Of a DNA stretch of 64,000 nucleotides, positions 17,787 to 26,072 are shown piece by piece. A model generated the notes under the pieces. It had not been told where the DNA came from. It made no database searches and saw nothing but the letters and a program-made list of their open reading frames with translations. The stretch spans positions 62,001-126,000 of the forward strand of contig DATBRV010000120.1 of the NCBI GenBank assembly GCA_036560145.1, written 5' to 3'. Both the position numbers and the translations under genes were made by a program. Position 1 is the first letter of the stretch, and every line of letters begins with the position of its first letter. The stretch is from DATBRV01 sp036560145 (GTDB lineage Bacteria > Myxococcota_A > UBA9160 > SMWR01).

Positions 17787-18947
17787 ATGCCCCGCCGCCG
17801 CGTCCTCCGCCCTCGCGCCCTGGCGCTGGTGGCCGGCCTCGCGCTGGCGGCCTGCTCCGGTCCGCCCGCTCCCGACGCGGGCCTGCCGCCCGGCGCGCTG
17901 CTGGTGGCCCGCACGGCCGGGCTCCAGCGCCTGCTCGCCACCGCCGCGAAGCTCGAGGGAACTCCGCTCGCGCGGCAGGCGCGCGCGCTCGCGGGGCGGC
18001 TGCCCGACTGCGAGCGGGTGGAGGCGCGGGCGGACGGCAACGCAGGCCTTCCCGATTCGCTCGCTTGCGGCGATCCGAACGGCCCGCTGGCCGCGCTCCA
18101 CCGCAAGCTCGGCGAGCACGACCTCGCCTTCGCGCTGGCCGTGGGCGTTCCCGCGCGCATGCTGGGCAGCGCGGACGTCGCGGGCGACGGAACCCTCGCC
18201 GTCTCGCTGCTGCTCCCCGGCGATGCGCTCGCGGGCCCGGCCGGATTCCTGCTCCCCGGCCCCGAGCCGGCGGGCCCCCCCGTGCTCTCGACCCGCGCGC
18301 AGCTCCTGCACGCGCGCGTGCGCGCGGGCGAGCGCCTCGACCTCGCGTCCTTCGTCCCGCCCGAGAGCCAGGCCGCGCGCCTCTTCCATCTGGAGAGCGC
18401 GCTCTTCAGCGGGCTGGTGCTCGACGGCACCTGGGAGGCCGCCGTCTACCTCCCGGAGGACGGGAGCGGCACGCCGCGCACGGCGCTCGCGCTCGGCGTG
18501 CGCGAGCGCACGGCGGCGGTCGCCGCGATCGAGGCCTTCATCGAGAAGATCCGCGAGAGCTGGCCGGTGCAGCGCAGCGACTTCTCGGTCGGCGGCGCAA
18601 GCGGCGCCTGCCTGCTCGATCTCAATCTGCTCCCGGACCTCGCGCCGTGCTACGTCGCGACCGAGCGCTCGCTGGTCGCCGGCTGGAACCCCGCGAGCCT
18701 GCGCCAGGCGCTCGCGGGCGGGAGCAGGCCGGCGCAGCTCGGGATCGGCCTGGGAGGCGCGGGGGCGCTCGTCCTCGACCTCGCGCGCGTGGAGGAGGCC
18801 GATGCCAGGCTGCGCGCGCGGCTGCCAGCGGGGGCCGTCCTGTTACCCGCTTCGGTGTACCCGTGGAGCCGCCTCTCGCTGCGAGGGGAGCGCGGGCAGG
18901 GCGGCGTCCGGCTCCAGCTGCGGCTCGCCGCGAAGGAGAGCGCGTGA
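17787..18947 (+). CDS. Predicted lipoprotein of unknown function
   Basis: 386 aa. ATG 17787 follows a GAGG ribosome site and opens a lipoprotein signal peptide (RPRALALVAGLALAAC) with the lipobox Cys near residue 23. The mature part is about 360 residues of mixed alpha/beta character with no motif I recognise. It resembles in layout the large DUF3352-like lipoproteins that bind no known ligand (repeated LALGV...AAIEAF and LVAGWNPASLRQAL segments). It is translationally coupled (GTGA) to the phosphatase-superfamily protein downstream, so the two probably work together at the inner-membrane outer face or in the periplasm. A sigma28-like motif upstream links it to the polysaccharide regulon. No function is proposed. 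Confidence 0.8.
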   Translation: MPRRRVLRPRALALVAGLALAACSGPPAPDAGLPPGALLVARTAGLQRLLATAAKLEGTPLARQARALAGRLPDCERVEARADGNAGLPDSLACGDPNGPLAALHRKLGEHDLAFALAVGVPARMLGSADVAGDGTLAVSLLLPGDALAGPAGFLLPGPEPAGPPVLSTRAQLLHARVRAGERLDLASFVPPESQAARLFHLESALFSGLVLDGTWEAAVYLPEDGSGTPRTALALGVRERTAAVAAIEAFIEKIRESWPVQRSDFSVGGASGACLLDLNLLPDLAPCYVATERSLVAGWNPASLRQALAGGSRPAQLGIGLGGAGALVLDLARVEEADARLRARLPAGAVLLPASVYPWSRLSLRGERGQGGVRLQLRLAAKESA

Positions 18948-21244
18948 AGCCCGCCGCCCGCAGGCTCGCGTGGATCGCGCTGGGTCTCGCCCTGGCCGCC
19001 GCCGGCGTGGGGCTCGTCTCGGCCGAGCGCGTGCGCGATCAGCTGGCCGTAATCGAGGCCTGCGAGGCGACCGGGACCGGCGACTTCGCGACCACGCTCG
19101 CGCGCACGCAGGGACGCGCGGACGCCAGCGAGACCGGGCGCGCCGCCGCCGAATGCCGCTGCCTCGCCCTGCTCGCCACCGGGCGCGGCGGGGAATGCTC
19201 CGAGCTGCTGGCGCGCGTGCTCGCCGACCCCCGCGCCAGGAGCTGGGCGCCGCGGCCGGATCTCTCCATCCACCTGATCCAGACCTGGCGCGAGGAAGGG
19301 CGCGCGGCCGAGGCCGCCGGGCTGGCGCGGCGCGCCGCGCAGCTGCACCCCGACGACGCGCAGCTCTTCGGCCTCGAGCTGGCGACACGCGCCAGCGTCG
19401 AGGACGAGAGCGCGGTGCTGGCGGAGCTCGGGGAGCGCCTCGCCCGGCGCGAGGATCCGCCGGTCGCGCTGCGCGTCGCCCTCGCGAACCGCTGGCTGCT
19501 GCGCGGCGAGCCCGCGCAGGCGCTGGCGGCGCTGGGCGCGCGGACGCCGGCGGGCGGCAGCCAGGATCTCGCGCTCTGGTTCGAGACGCGCGGCCGCGCC
19601 TTCGCGTCCCAGGGCGATCTCGCCTCCGTGCAGCGCACCTACACGAGCTGGCGCGGGTCGGGCGGCGATCCCGGCGAGCTGTTCGCGCGCTACGCGCTCA
19701 CGCTCAGCATCGCCGGGCTGAAGGATCCCGAGCGCCCGCCGCTCGCGCTGATCCGCGAGGGAGCGGCCGCCGGCGAACGGGTCTCCGATCCGCGTCTGCG
19801 CGAGGCGCTCGCGATCCGCCTGATCCTCTCGCTGGTGAGCGCCGGGCGCCGGGAAGAGGCGCTCGCCGTCTACGACCGCGAGCGCCTCCGCTTTCCGCTC
19901 GAGGGCCTCACGCGCGCCGAGCTGGAGCGCTCGCAGGGGCAGGCGCAGCTCGCCCGCTCGCCGGGCGCGGCGGCCCGGAGCCGGCTGCGCTTCGCGCTCG
20001 CGGAGCCGCGCCCCGGAACCCGGCTGCGGATCTCCCCCGAGCCGGGCGCGCCGCCCGACGCCGACTACCCGAGCCTCGCCATGCCGGAGCGCGGCGAGCT
20101 CGCGATCGAGCGCGCGCCGGGGAGCGCGCCGCTGCGCTGGGTCTGGCAGGACGCGCGGGGATCCGTGCTCGGATCGGGGACGCTGAGCCCGCGCCCCGGC
20201 GAGACGCGGCGGGTCGAGATCCAGGCGCGCGCGCCGCGGGCGCCCGGGCGCGCTGCGCTCACGCGGCGTCCGGGCGACGGACACCGGCAGGTGGCGCTCC
20301 TGCTGCTCGACTGCGCCGACTGGCGGATCGTGCAATATCTGCGCGCGCGCGGCGAGCTGCCGGTGCTCGACGCGCTGCTGCGCTCGGGCACCCGCGCGGT
20401 GCTGGAGAGCGACCCCCCGCTCACGGCCGCGGCGCTCGAGTCGATCGTGTGGCCGGATCGGCGCAGCACGGCCTCCTTCGCGGGGATCGTGCACCAGCTG
20501 GGAACCGAGCTGGCGGGGCTCGCCTCGATCGGCGAGAACCCCTTCGACGCGCTTCGCTGGGTGCTGCCCGAGGAGCGGGATTTCTTCAGCGTGGTGGGAG
20601 CCGGCGATCTCTCGGCCGCGAACCTGCTCTTCGCGCATGGGGACATGCAGGCCGGGCGTCACAGCGAGGTGACGGGGCCGCACGGCGCGCGGCGGCAGGT
20701 GCCCCTCGGCGCCAGCGCGCGCGACCTCAGCCCCGCCGAGCGCGCCCGCTTCCCGGGCCTCGCCGCCGTCCGCGCCGAACGCGACCGCGTGCACCTGCGC
20801 ACGATCGCGGCGCAGATGGACACCGCCGAGGCGCTCGTCCGCGCGCGCGAGCTCGACCTCTTCGCGCTGCGCGTGGAGGCGCTCGACATCCTGACCCACG
20901 CGCACTTCGCGGACGCCGTGCAGGACGGCCAGGACGACGGCGGGCGGCTGCTCTTCGACGTCTACCGCTATCTGGATGCTCGCCTCGCGGACATCCACGC
21001 CGCGCTCGACGCCGACGACCTGCTGGTCGTGATGTCCGACCACGGGATCCGCACCGCGATGGAGCACGACAAGCCGGCGATCTTCGTCGCGGCGGGCCCC
21101 GGAGTTCCCGCGACGCGCGTGGCGGGCACCCCGTCGCTGCGCGGCGTCCCCCACGCGCTCGCGCGGCTGCTGGGGGTCGAGGCCCCCTGGCCGGACGCCG
21201 GCCTGATTCCGGCCACCGCCTTCGCGAGCTCCCGTATGAGATGA
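18944..21244 (+). CDS. Membrane-anchored protein with helical repeats and alkaline-phosphatase-superfamily domain
   Basis: 766 aa from GTG 18944. One hydrophobic N-terminal segment (LAWIALGLALAAAGVGLVS) should anchor or export it. Residues about 30-360 are alpha-helical and TPR-like, with repeated Ala/Leu/Arg helices and paired Cys residues. Residues about 360-440 are a small beta domain. From about residue 446 a type I phosphodiesterase/phosphatase domain begins: VALLLLDCADWRIVQYL, PPLTAAALESIVWP, DILTHAHFAD and SDHG followed later by a His. In the superfamily these Asp/His residues bind two metals and a Thr or Ser is the nucleophile. Here the PLTAAALESIVWP segment places a Thr in that position. 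Substrate unknown; phosphate-containing glycan or lipid is plausible. Confidence 0.8.
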   Translation: MKPAARRLAWIALGLALAAAGVGLVSAERVRDQLAVIEACEATGTGDFATTLARTQGRADASETGRAAAECRCLALLATGRGGECSELLARVLADPRARSWAPRPDLSIHLIQTWREEGRAAEAAGLARRAAQLHPDDAQLFGLELATRASVEDESAVLAELGERLARREDPPVALRVALANRWLLRGEPAQALAALGARTPAGGSQDLALWFETRGRAFASQGDLASVQRTYTSWRGSGGDPGELFARYALTLSIAGLKDPERPPLALIREGAAAGERVSDPRLREALAIRLILSLVSAGRREEALAVYDRERLRFPLEGLTRAELERSQGQAQLARSPGAAARSRLRFALAEPRPGTRLRISPEPGAPPDADYPSLAMPERGELAIERAPGSAPLRWVWQDARGSVLGSGTLSPRPGETRRVEIQARAPRAPGRAALTRRPGDGHRQVALLLLDCADWRIVQYLRARGELPVLDALLRSGTRAVLESDPPLTAAALESIVWPDRRSTASFAGIVHQLGTELAGLASIGENPFDALRWVLPEERDFFSVVGAGDLSAANLLFAHGDMQAGRHSEVTGPHGARRQVPLGASARDLSPAERARFPGLAAVRAERDRVHLRTIAAQMDTAEALVRARELDLFALRVEALDILTHAHFADAVQDGQDDGGRLLFDVYRYLDARLADIHAALDADDLLVVMSDHGIRTAMEHDKPAIFVAAGPGVPATRVAGTPSLRGVPHALARLLGVEAPWPDAGLIPATAFASSRMR

Positions 21245-21277
21245 TCCCGCACGGGGCGGGAGCGAGGAGTGGGCCGG

Positions 21278-22081
21278 ATGCGAGAGCTGAAAGGCTACCA
21301 AGACAAGACCGCGCTGGTGACGGGGGCCTCGAGCGGGGTCGGCCGGCTGCTGGCCATCCGGCTGGCGCGCGAGGGCGCCCGCGCCGTGGCGCTGGTGGCG
21401 CGCCGCGAGGCGCAGCTCGGCGAAGTCGCGCGGGAGGTGGAGGCGCTCGGGGCGCGGGCGCTCGCCCTGCCCTGCGACGTCGGCGACCGCGCCGCCGTGC
21501 TGGCGACCGCGAAGACGGCGCTCGCCGAGCTGGGCAGCATCGACCTGCTGGTGAACAACGCCGGCTACGGCCACCACCGCCGCTTCCTCGAGTGGGACCT
21601 CGACGACATGGAGCGCATGCTGCGGGTCAACTTCCTGGGCTCGCTCTATTTCACCAAGGCCCTGCTCCCGCAGATGGCCGAGCGCCGGCAGGGGTGGATC
21701 GTGTTCGTGGCCTCGGTGGCCGGGAAGCTCGGCGTGCCCGAGGAGAGCGCCTACGCGGCTTCGAAGTTCGCGATGGTCGGGTTCGCCGAGGCGCTCTCGA
21801 TCGAGGTGGAGGACGCCGGGGTCCACGTGCTCACCGTCTGCCCGGGCACCGTGCGCACGGAGTTCTTCGACGAGGAAGCCCTCCGGCGGATGCCGCCGGT
21901 CTCGCGCCGGATGATGATCGAGCCCGAGGTCCTGATCGACGCGATCCTGCGCGCGCTGGCGCGCGGCAAGCGCGAGATCACGGTGCCGCGCGGAATCGCC
22001 GCGGCCTACGTGATGCGCGCGGTGGCGCCGGGCATCCTGCGCCGCAGCACCAGGCGGGCCACCATCGAGGCGCTCGGCTAG
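21278..22081 (+). CDS. Short-chain dehydrogenase/reductase
   Basis: 267 aa from ATG 21278, chosen over an in-frame GTG three codons earlier because a GAGGAG ribosome site sits nine bases before the ATG. It has a classical NAD(P) Rossmann fold with TGASSGVG (15-22), NNAG and the catalytic YAASK. The C-terminal region (CPGTVRTEFF; ARGKREITVPRG) is like that of the broad acyl-chain or sterol-acting reductases common in actinobacteria and myxobacteria. It stands alone between the phosphodiesterase gene and a convergent dehydrogenase. Substrate unknown. Confidence 0.87.
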   Translation: MRELKGYQDKTALVTGASSGVGRLLAIRLAREGARAVALVARREAQLGEVAREVEALGARALALPCDVGDRAAVLATAKTALAELGSIDLLVNNAGYGHHRRFLEWDLDDMERMLRVNFLGSLYFTKALLPQMAERRQGWIVFVASVAGKLGVPEESAYAASKFAMVGFAEALSIEVEDAGVHVLTVCPGTVRTEFFDEEALRRMPPVSRRMMIEPEVLIDAILRALARGKREITVPRGIAAAYVMRAVAPGILRRSTRRATIEALG

Positions 22082-22092
22082 CGGGCGCTCGC

Positions 22093-22917
22093 CTACGTCT
22101 TCGAGCTGGCGCTCTTGCGGTACATCTCGCGCAGCCCGAGCCGGCGCACGAGCCAGGCGGGCAGGCGCGGAAACAGCTGGCCGAGCGCCGCCGTCAGGCG
22201 CGCCGGGCCCGGATTCACGAGGATCTCGGGGACGTCGTCGCGGATCGAGCGCAGGACCGCCCTCGCCACGGCCTCCGGCGTCGAGCTTCCCAGCAGACGG
22301 GGAGCGCGGACGCCCTCGGCGCGGGCGCGATCTGCGAACATCCCGGCATCCGACACGAATCCCGGGCAGATGGCGGAGGCGCTGACGCCGCTGCCCTCGT
22401 AGCTCACGCGCAGGGACTGCGTGAAGCCGATCAAGCCCGCCTTGCTGGCGGCGTAGGTCTCCGTGAGCGGCGGACCCGCCTTTCCCGCCAGCGAGGCCAG
22501 GTTCACGATGTGTCCTCGCGAGCGCGCGAGCATGCCCGGCAGGCACAGGCGGGTGAGGGTCATCACCGAGACCAGATTGGTCGCGAGGATCTGATCCATC
22601 TCGGCGAGCGGCAGCTCGTCGAAGGGACAGACCACCTCGATCCCCGCGTTGTTGACGAGCACGTCGATGGAACCGAGATCCGACTCGACCTGCGCCACCA
22701 GCGAGGCGAGGGCGCTGCGGTCCGTCACGTCCACCGGATAGGCGAACGCCGGCCGGCCGGCCTCGGACAGCGTCTTGGCCAGCTCCGAGAGGGGAGCCGC
22801 CGAGCGCGCCACCAACGCCAGCCGCATGCCGGCGGCCCCGAGCGTCTGGGCGATCACGCGCCCGATCCCGCGAGAAGCGCCCGTGACGAGGGCCACCCGG
22901 TTCCCGAGGTCGCGCAT
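22093..22917 (-). CDS. Short-chain dehydrogenase/reductase
   Basis: 274 aa. TGASRGIG near residue 13, NNAGIEVV, and YAASKAGLIGFTQSL with the catalytic Tyr and Lys define a classical SDR. The C-terminal extension (LLGSSTPEAVARAVLRSI; LVNPGPARLTAALGQLFPRLP; LVRRLGLREMYRK) matches the form often called SDR family protein, KR-like oxidoreductase, seen next to fatty-acid genes. It is convergent with the preceding SDR (11-base gap) and divergent from the damaged methyltransferase, with 26 bases between their start codons. Substrate unknown. Confidence 0.86.
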   Translation of the reverse strand: MRDLGNRVALVTGASRGIGRVIAQTLGAAGMRLALVARSAAPLSELAKTLSEAGRPAFAYPVDVTDRSALASLVAQVESDLGSIDVLVNNAGIEVVCPFDELPLAEMDQILATNLVSVMTLTRLCLPGMLARSRGHIVNLASLAGKAGPPLTETYAASKAGLIGFTQSLRVSYEGSGVSASAICPGFVSDAGMFADRARAEGVRAPRLLGSSTPEAVARAVLRSIRDDVPEILVNPGPARLTAALGQLFPRLPAWLVRRLGLREMYRKSASSKT

Positions 22918-22943
22918 GTGCGTGATGGTACCATCGCGAGTCC

Positions 22944-23357
22944 GTGCAGCGGGAAGGATTCCGTGTCACCGCGGCGCACGAGGCCGAGCATTGGTGGTTC
23001 CGGTCGCGGCGCGATCTCTTCCTGCGTCAGGTGGAGCGCGCCGCGCGCGAGCTGGGCTTCCCCGGCCGTCCGCTCCGGCTGCTCGATTTCGGGTGCGGAA
23101 CCGGATTCAACCTCGCTCCTCTGCGCGCCTACGGCGAGGTCAGCGGCGCGGACCGGCTCCGGCCGGAGGACGAGGGGTTCCGCCGCGAGGTCGGGTTCCC
23201 GATCCTCGACGTGGAGCGCGATCTCGCCGCCCGCGCGGGAAGCTTCCACGTCGTGACGGCGCTCGACGTGCTCGAGCACCTGGAGGACGACGTGCGCGGG
23301 CTCGGCCCGTCGTGCAGGGTCGACGCCGCGGGGCCACCACCCGCTTCTTCGACGTGA
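22944..23357 (+). pseudogene. 5' remnant of a SAM-dependent methyltransferase gene
   Basis: GTG 22944 opens QREGFRVTAAHEAEHWWFRSRRDLF, the start of the HWWF-type methyltransferases, followed by LRLLDFGCGTGFNLAPL (SAM-binding motif I) and VVTALDVLEHLEDDVRGL. Homology then stops abruptly at about codon 120, and an unrelated tail of some 17 codons leads to TGA 23355-23357. A normal enzyme of this type is about 230-250 aa. The remaining catalytic half is missing, and a different methyltransferase remnant follows in another frame. I regard it as the 5' part of a deletion chimera. Confidence 0.75.
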
Positions 23358-23736
23358 GGACGGAACCGATCCCGGAGGCGGACTACGTGGTGATGCTCTC
23401 CAGCCTGTATCACTTCCGCAGCGGCGCGGGGGAACTGCTCGAGCGCATGAAGGCCGCGCCGCGATCATCAGCGAGCCGATCCGGAATCTCTCGTCCCAGG
23501 GCTCGCTGCTGGGACGCCTCGCGATCCGGCTCTCGAATCCCGGCGTCGGGGAGTACGCCGAGCGATTCGACCTCCCGGAGCTACGAGCGCTGGCCTCCGC
23601 GCACGGCGCCTCGGAGCTCCTGCACCCCGAAGGCGCCCGCAACGCCCTCGCCGTCCCCCCCCACCACCTAGACCCGATCCGACCTTCGAACGAGCAAACG
23701 GAGGGAGGCGGCGGGGGGTGGGCGGAGGCGAAATAA
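23303..23736 (+). pseudogene. 3' remnant of a second methyltransferase, frameshifted and cut by a repeat element
   Basis: In the next frame, codons from about 23345 read FFDVRTEPIPEADYVVML and SSLYHFRSGAGELLERMKAA, a coherent methyltransferase-like segment. At about 23455-23461 the coherent reading moves by one base to AIISEPIRNLSSQGSLLGRL and then EYAERFDLPELRALASAHGA, and ends at TAA 23734-23736. That stop lies inside the repeat element. The piece therefore shows one fusion boundary, at least one frameshift and a C-terminus replaced by the element. It cannot make a working protein. Exact ends of the original gene cannot be given. Confidence 0.7.
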
Positions 23737-23859
23737 AGCGGAGCCGGCCCCGCAAGCCGACCGCTCCCTCGACGCCACAAACTCGAGTTCCGGCACGCGC
23801 TCCCGAAGAGAGGAACGGCGAGCCATTCGCCGCAGCCCACCCCCCGCCGCCTCCCTCCG
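23699..23859. repeat. 161-bp element with 25-bp perfect inverted termini, copy A
   Basis: The left terminus (23699-23723) and right terminus (23835-23859) are perfect reverse complements over 25 bases, built around GCGGCGGGGGGTGGGC. The 111-base interior holds an imperfect palindrome (23738-23753). It is 103/111 identical, with no gaps, to copy B at 48106-48266. No target-site duplication is obvious and no transposase is encoded. It looks like a miniature inverted-repeat element. It lies between the decayed methyltransferase locus and the 3' end of the molybdopterin oxidoreductase gene, where its arms might also fold into a long RNA hairpin. Confidence 0.85.
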
Positions 23860-23885
23860 ACGGCCCGCATCGTCGGATCAGAGAA

Positions 23886-26072
23886 CTAAGCGCGCTCCAC
23901 AGCGACCGGCAGCGCGCCCATGCGCGGGATGCCCGAGACCGGGTCGAACTCGTCGTCGGCGCGCAGCAACCGCCCGGTGTTGGACCCCACCGCGCGCGGG
24001 TCGGCCGTCTCGCTGGGCAGCGCGCCGAAGGCGTGCGTCATGGCGACCACGCCGGGGCGCAGGGTGGCATCCGCCTCCACGATCCCGAGGATCTCGTCGT
24101 GGCGCGACCGGATCCTCGCCAGGTCGCCGCTCGCGAGCCCGAGCGCACGCAGATCGTCGGGATGCAGGAAGGCCGGATTCCAGGGCTTGCCGCGGGTCAG
24201 GCCCGCGAGGCTCTGGCCCGTCGAGTTCACGAACTGGTTCGAGCGGCGCGGCACCAGCCGATAGGGAAGCGCGGGCGTCGCGTGCCGGGCGCGCCAGTCG
24301 TCGGCCGCGACCTCGGCGAGCTCGCGCAGCATGTCGGCGTTCGCGATCTCGAGGCGCGCGTCGCAGTCGGGGTCGCGCGGGTGCACGACGTCGCGCACCT
24401 CTTCGAAGACATGCCCGTGCGGATGTCGCTTCACGGTGTCGAGCGGAATGCGCGAGCCGGTGGTGAGGAGCGCGTACAGCTGATCCGTGCTGGGCCGGCG
24501 CTGCATGTCGAGCGGGACGATCACCGGCGGGCTCTCGAGGTGGCGGCCCCAGCCGTAGAAGCCCACCAGCTGGAGGGGGAGCCCGAGCTGCCGCGCCATC
24601 TCGTAGAAGAACTCCCACTCCTCGATCAGATCGGAGCCCGCGGGAGGGCTGGCCACGGCGGGCGCGTACTGCGCATAGGGAGCGCCGAATCCGGACGAGG
24701 CCCCGAAGTACTTGAGCAGCTCGGCCGCCTGTGTCATGCCCGGGGTCTCGAGCGTGAGCCGCGGCGCGATCACGTAGTGCGCGAGCCGCGCGGTGGCGGA
24801 GAGCTCGGGGTCGAAGGCGACCAGCAGGTCGAGCTTTCGCAGCGCGGCCTCGCTGCGGCGCTGGTCCGGAAACGCCAGCATCGGATTACCGCCCAGGCAG
24901 AAGAGCGCGCGCACGCGCCCCTCGCCCTCCAGCAGGATCTCGTCGGGAAGCGCCGCCGTGGGCAGGCCCGCCGCCGTGTTCCGGAGGCCGCGCGCGCGCA
25001 GCCTCTCCCCATAGCCCCAGGCCTGATAGGGAGCGAAGGGCTGCGCCTTGGGCGTGAAGGCCGGCAGCAGCACGTTGAGGCGCGTGGCGGGGTCGCCGGC
25101 GCGCGGCCAGAAGCCGCACACCGTGGTGAGACAGAGCGCCAGGTATTCGGTGAGCGTGCCGCGCGTCGCGAAGCTGGGGCCGGTCCCGCACACGGCGCCG
25201 CCGCGGCGGGCGCCCGAGAAGACGCGCGCCGCCTCCACCAGGTCCTGCTCCGGGACCCCCGCGCGCTCCGCCACCACGCCCGGCGCGAACGGCGCCGCCG
25301 CCTCGCGGAGCGCGGAGACGCCCTGCGCATTCGCCGCCAGGAACTCCGCGTCCTCGCGCCCCTCGTCGAAGATCACGTGGAGCATGCCCGCCAGCAGCGC
25401 GGGGTCCTCGCCCGGGCGCGGCTGAAGGTGCACGTGCGCGCGCCGCGCCGTCTCGCTGCGACGCGGGTCGATCACCACCAGCCGGAGCCCGCGCGCCACC
25501 GCCTCGGTGAGCCGGCGGCCGGGATTCTGGCTGGGAACTCCGGCGCTCTTCGAGATCAGCGGATTCTGGCCGACGATCAGCCAGGTACCCGCGCGGGTGA
25601 AATCCTGGGCGCCCGCCTGCCAGCCGCCGTGGAGCGCGGTCGCGATCTGCTTGCCCGGCTGGTCGATGGTGTTCGACGTGAAGAGCATCCGAGAGCCGAG
25701 AGCGCGCAGCCAGGCCGTGGCGAGCGCGGGCGAGGCCGGATACGGGAGCGAGTTGGTGCCGATGTAGAGCGCCACCGAGCGCGGCCCGCTCTCGGCCACG
25801 ATCGCGCGCACGCGCTCCGCCACCTCGAGCACGGCGCGCCCGCTCGCGATCGGCCGGAAACCGCCCTCCGCCTCGCGCCGCAGGCTCGAGAGCAGACGAC
25901 CGGGATGGGCGTGCTGCTCCGGCAGGGCCCGCCCCTTCGGGCAGGTGTACCCGTCGTAGAGCGGCGCTTCGGGGTCCCCCACCACCTCGACTGCGCGGCC
26001 GTCCTCGAGCGTCACCCGGATCGGGCAGAAGGCGGGACAGAGCCGGCAGATGGCGGGCTGGACGGAGCGCAT
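23886..26072 (-). CDS. Molybdopterin-dependent oxidoreductase with N-terminal [4Fe-4S] site
   Basis: 728 aa. Four cysteines at 9, 12, 16 and 44 (C-x2-C-x3-C-x27-C) form the iron-sulfur site of the DMSO-reductase family. The middle has the FdhF/NapA-like molybdopterin fold (TWLIVGQNPLISKSAG; VVIDPRRSETARRAHVHLQPRPGED; LFCLGGNPMLAFP). The C-terminal dinucleotide-binding domain contains FVNSTGQSLAGLTRGKPWNPAFLHPDDLRALGLASGDLARI. The residue that ligates Mo in relatives (Cys, Ser or Sec) should fall near TSNTIDQPGKQ, where none is obvious, so the metal site may differ. There is no Tat signal, so it is probably cytoplasmic. It is the last gene of the operon and overlaps the wax-ester synthase gene by 61 bases. 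Substrate unknown. Confidence 0.88.
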   Translation of the reverse strand: MRSVQPAICRLCPAFCPIRVTLEDGRAVEVVGDPEAPLYDGYTCPKGRALPEQHAHPGRLLSSLRREAEGGFRPIASGRAVLEVAERVRAIVAESGPRSVALYIGTNSLPYPASPALATAWLRALGSRMLFTSNTIDQPGKQIATALHGGWQAGAQDFTRAGTWLIVGQNPLISKSAGVPSQNPGRRLTEAVARGLRLVVIDPRRSETARRAHVHLQPRPGEDPALLAGMLHVIFDEGREDAEFLAANAQGVSALREAAAPFAPGVVAERAGVPEQDLVEAARVFSGARRGGAVCGTGPSFATRGTLTEYLALCLTTVCGFWPRAGDPATRLNVLLPAFTPKAQPFAPYQAWGYGERLRARGLRNTAAGLPTAALPDEILLEGEGRVRALFCLGGNPMLAFPDQRRSEAALRKLDLLVAFDPELSATARLAHYVIAPRLTLETPGMTQAAELLKYFGASSGFGAPYAQYAPAVASPPAGSDLIEEWEFFYEMARQLGLPLQLVGFYGWGRHLESPPVIVPLDMQRRPSTDQLYALLTTGSRIPLDTVKRHPHGHVFEEVRDVVHPRDPDCDARLEIANADMLRELAEVAADDWRARHATPALPYRLVPRRSNQFVNSTGQSLAGLTRGKPWNPAFLHPDDLRALGLASGDLARIRSRHDEILGIVEADATLRPGVVAMTHAFGALPSETADPRAVGSNTGRLLRADDEFDPVSGIPRMGALPVAVERA

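Noticed and set aside
23835..23859. Repeat-element arm as a rho-independent terminator
   Set aside because: The arms are 111 bases apart and no U-rich run follows; they fit terminal inverted repeats better.
22854..23870. Minus-strand frame through the repeat element, sharing a translated stretch with the one at 46565-48295
   Set aside because: The shared peptide is explained by the repeated DNA itself. The frame continues into antisense of unrelated genes, and has no ribosome site.
26012..26072. Later start for the molybdopterin oxidoreductase to remove the 61-base overlap
   Set aside because: A later start would remove the first two iron-sulfur cysteines, so the overlap is accepted.
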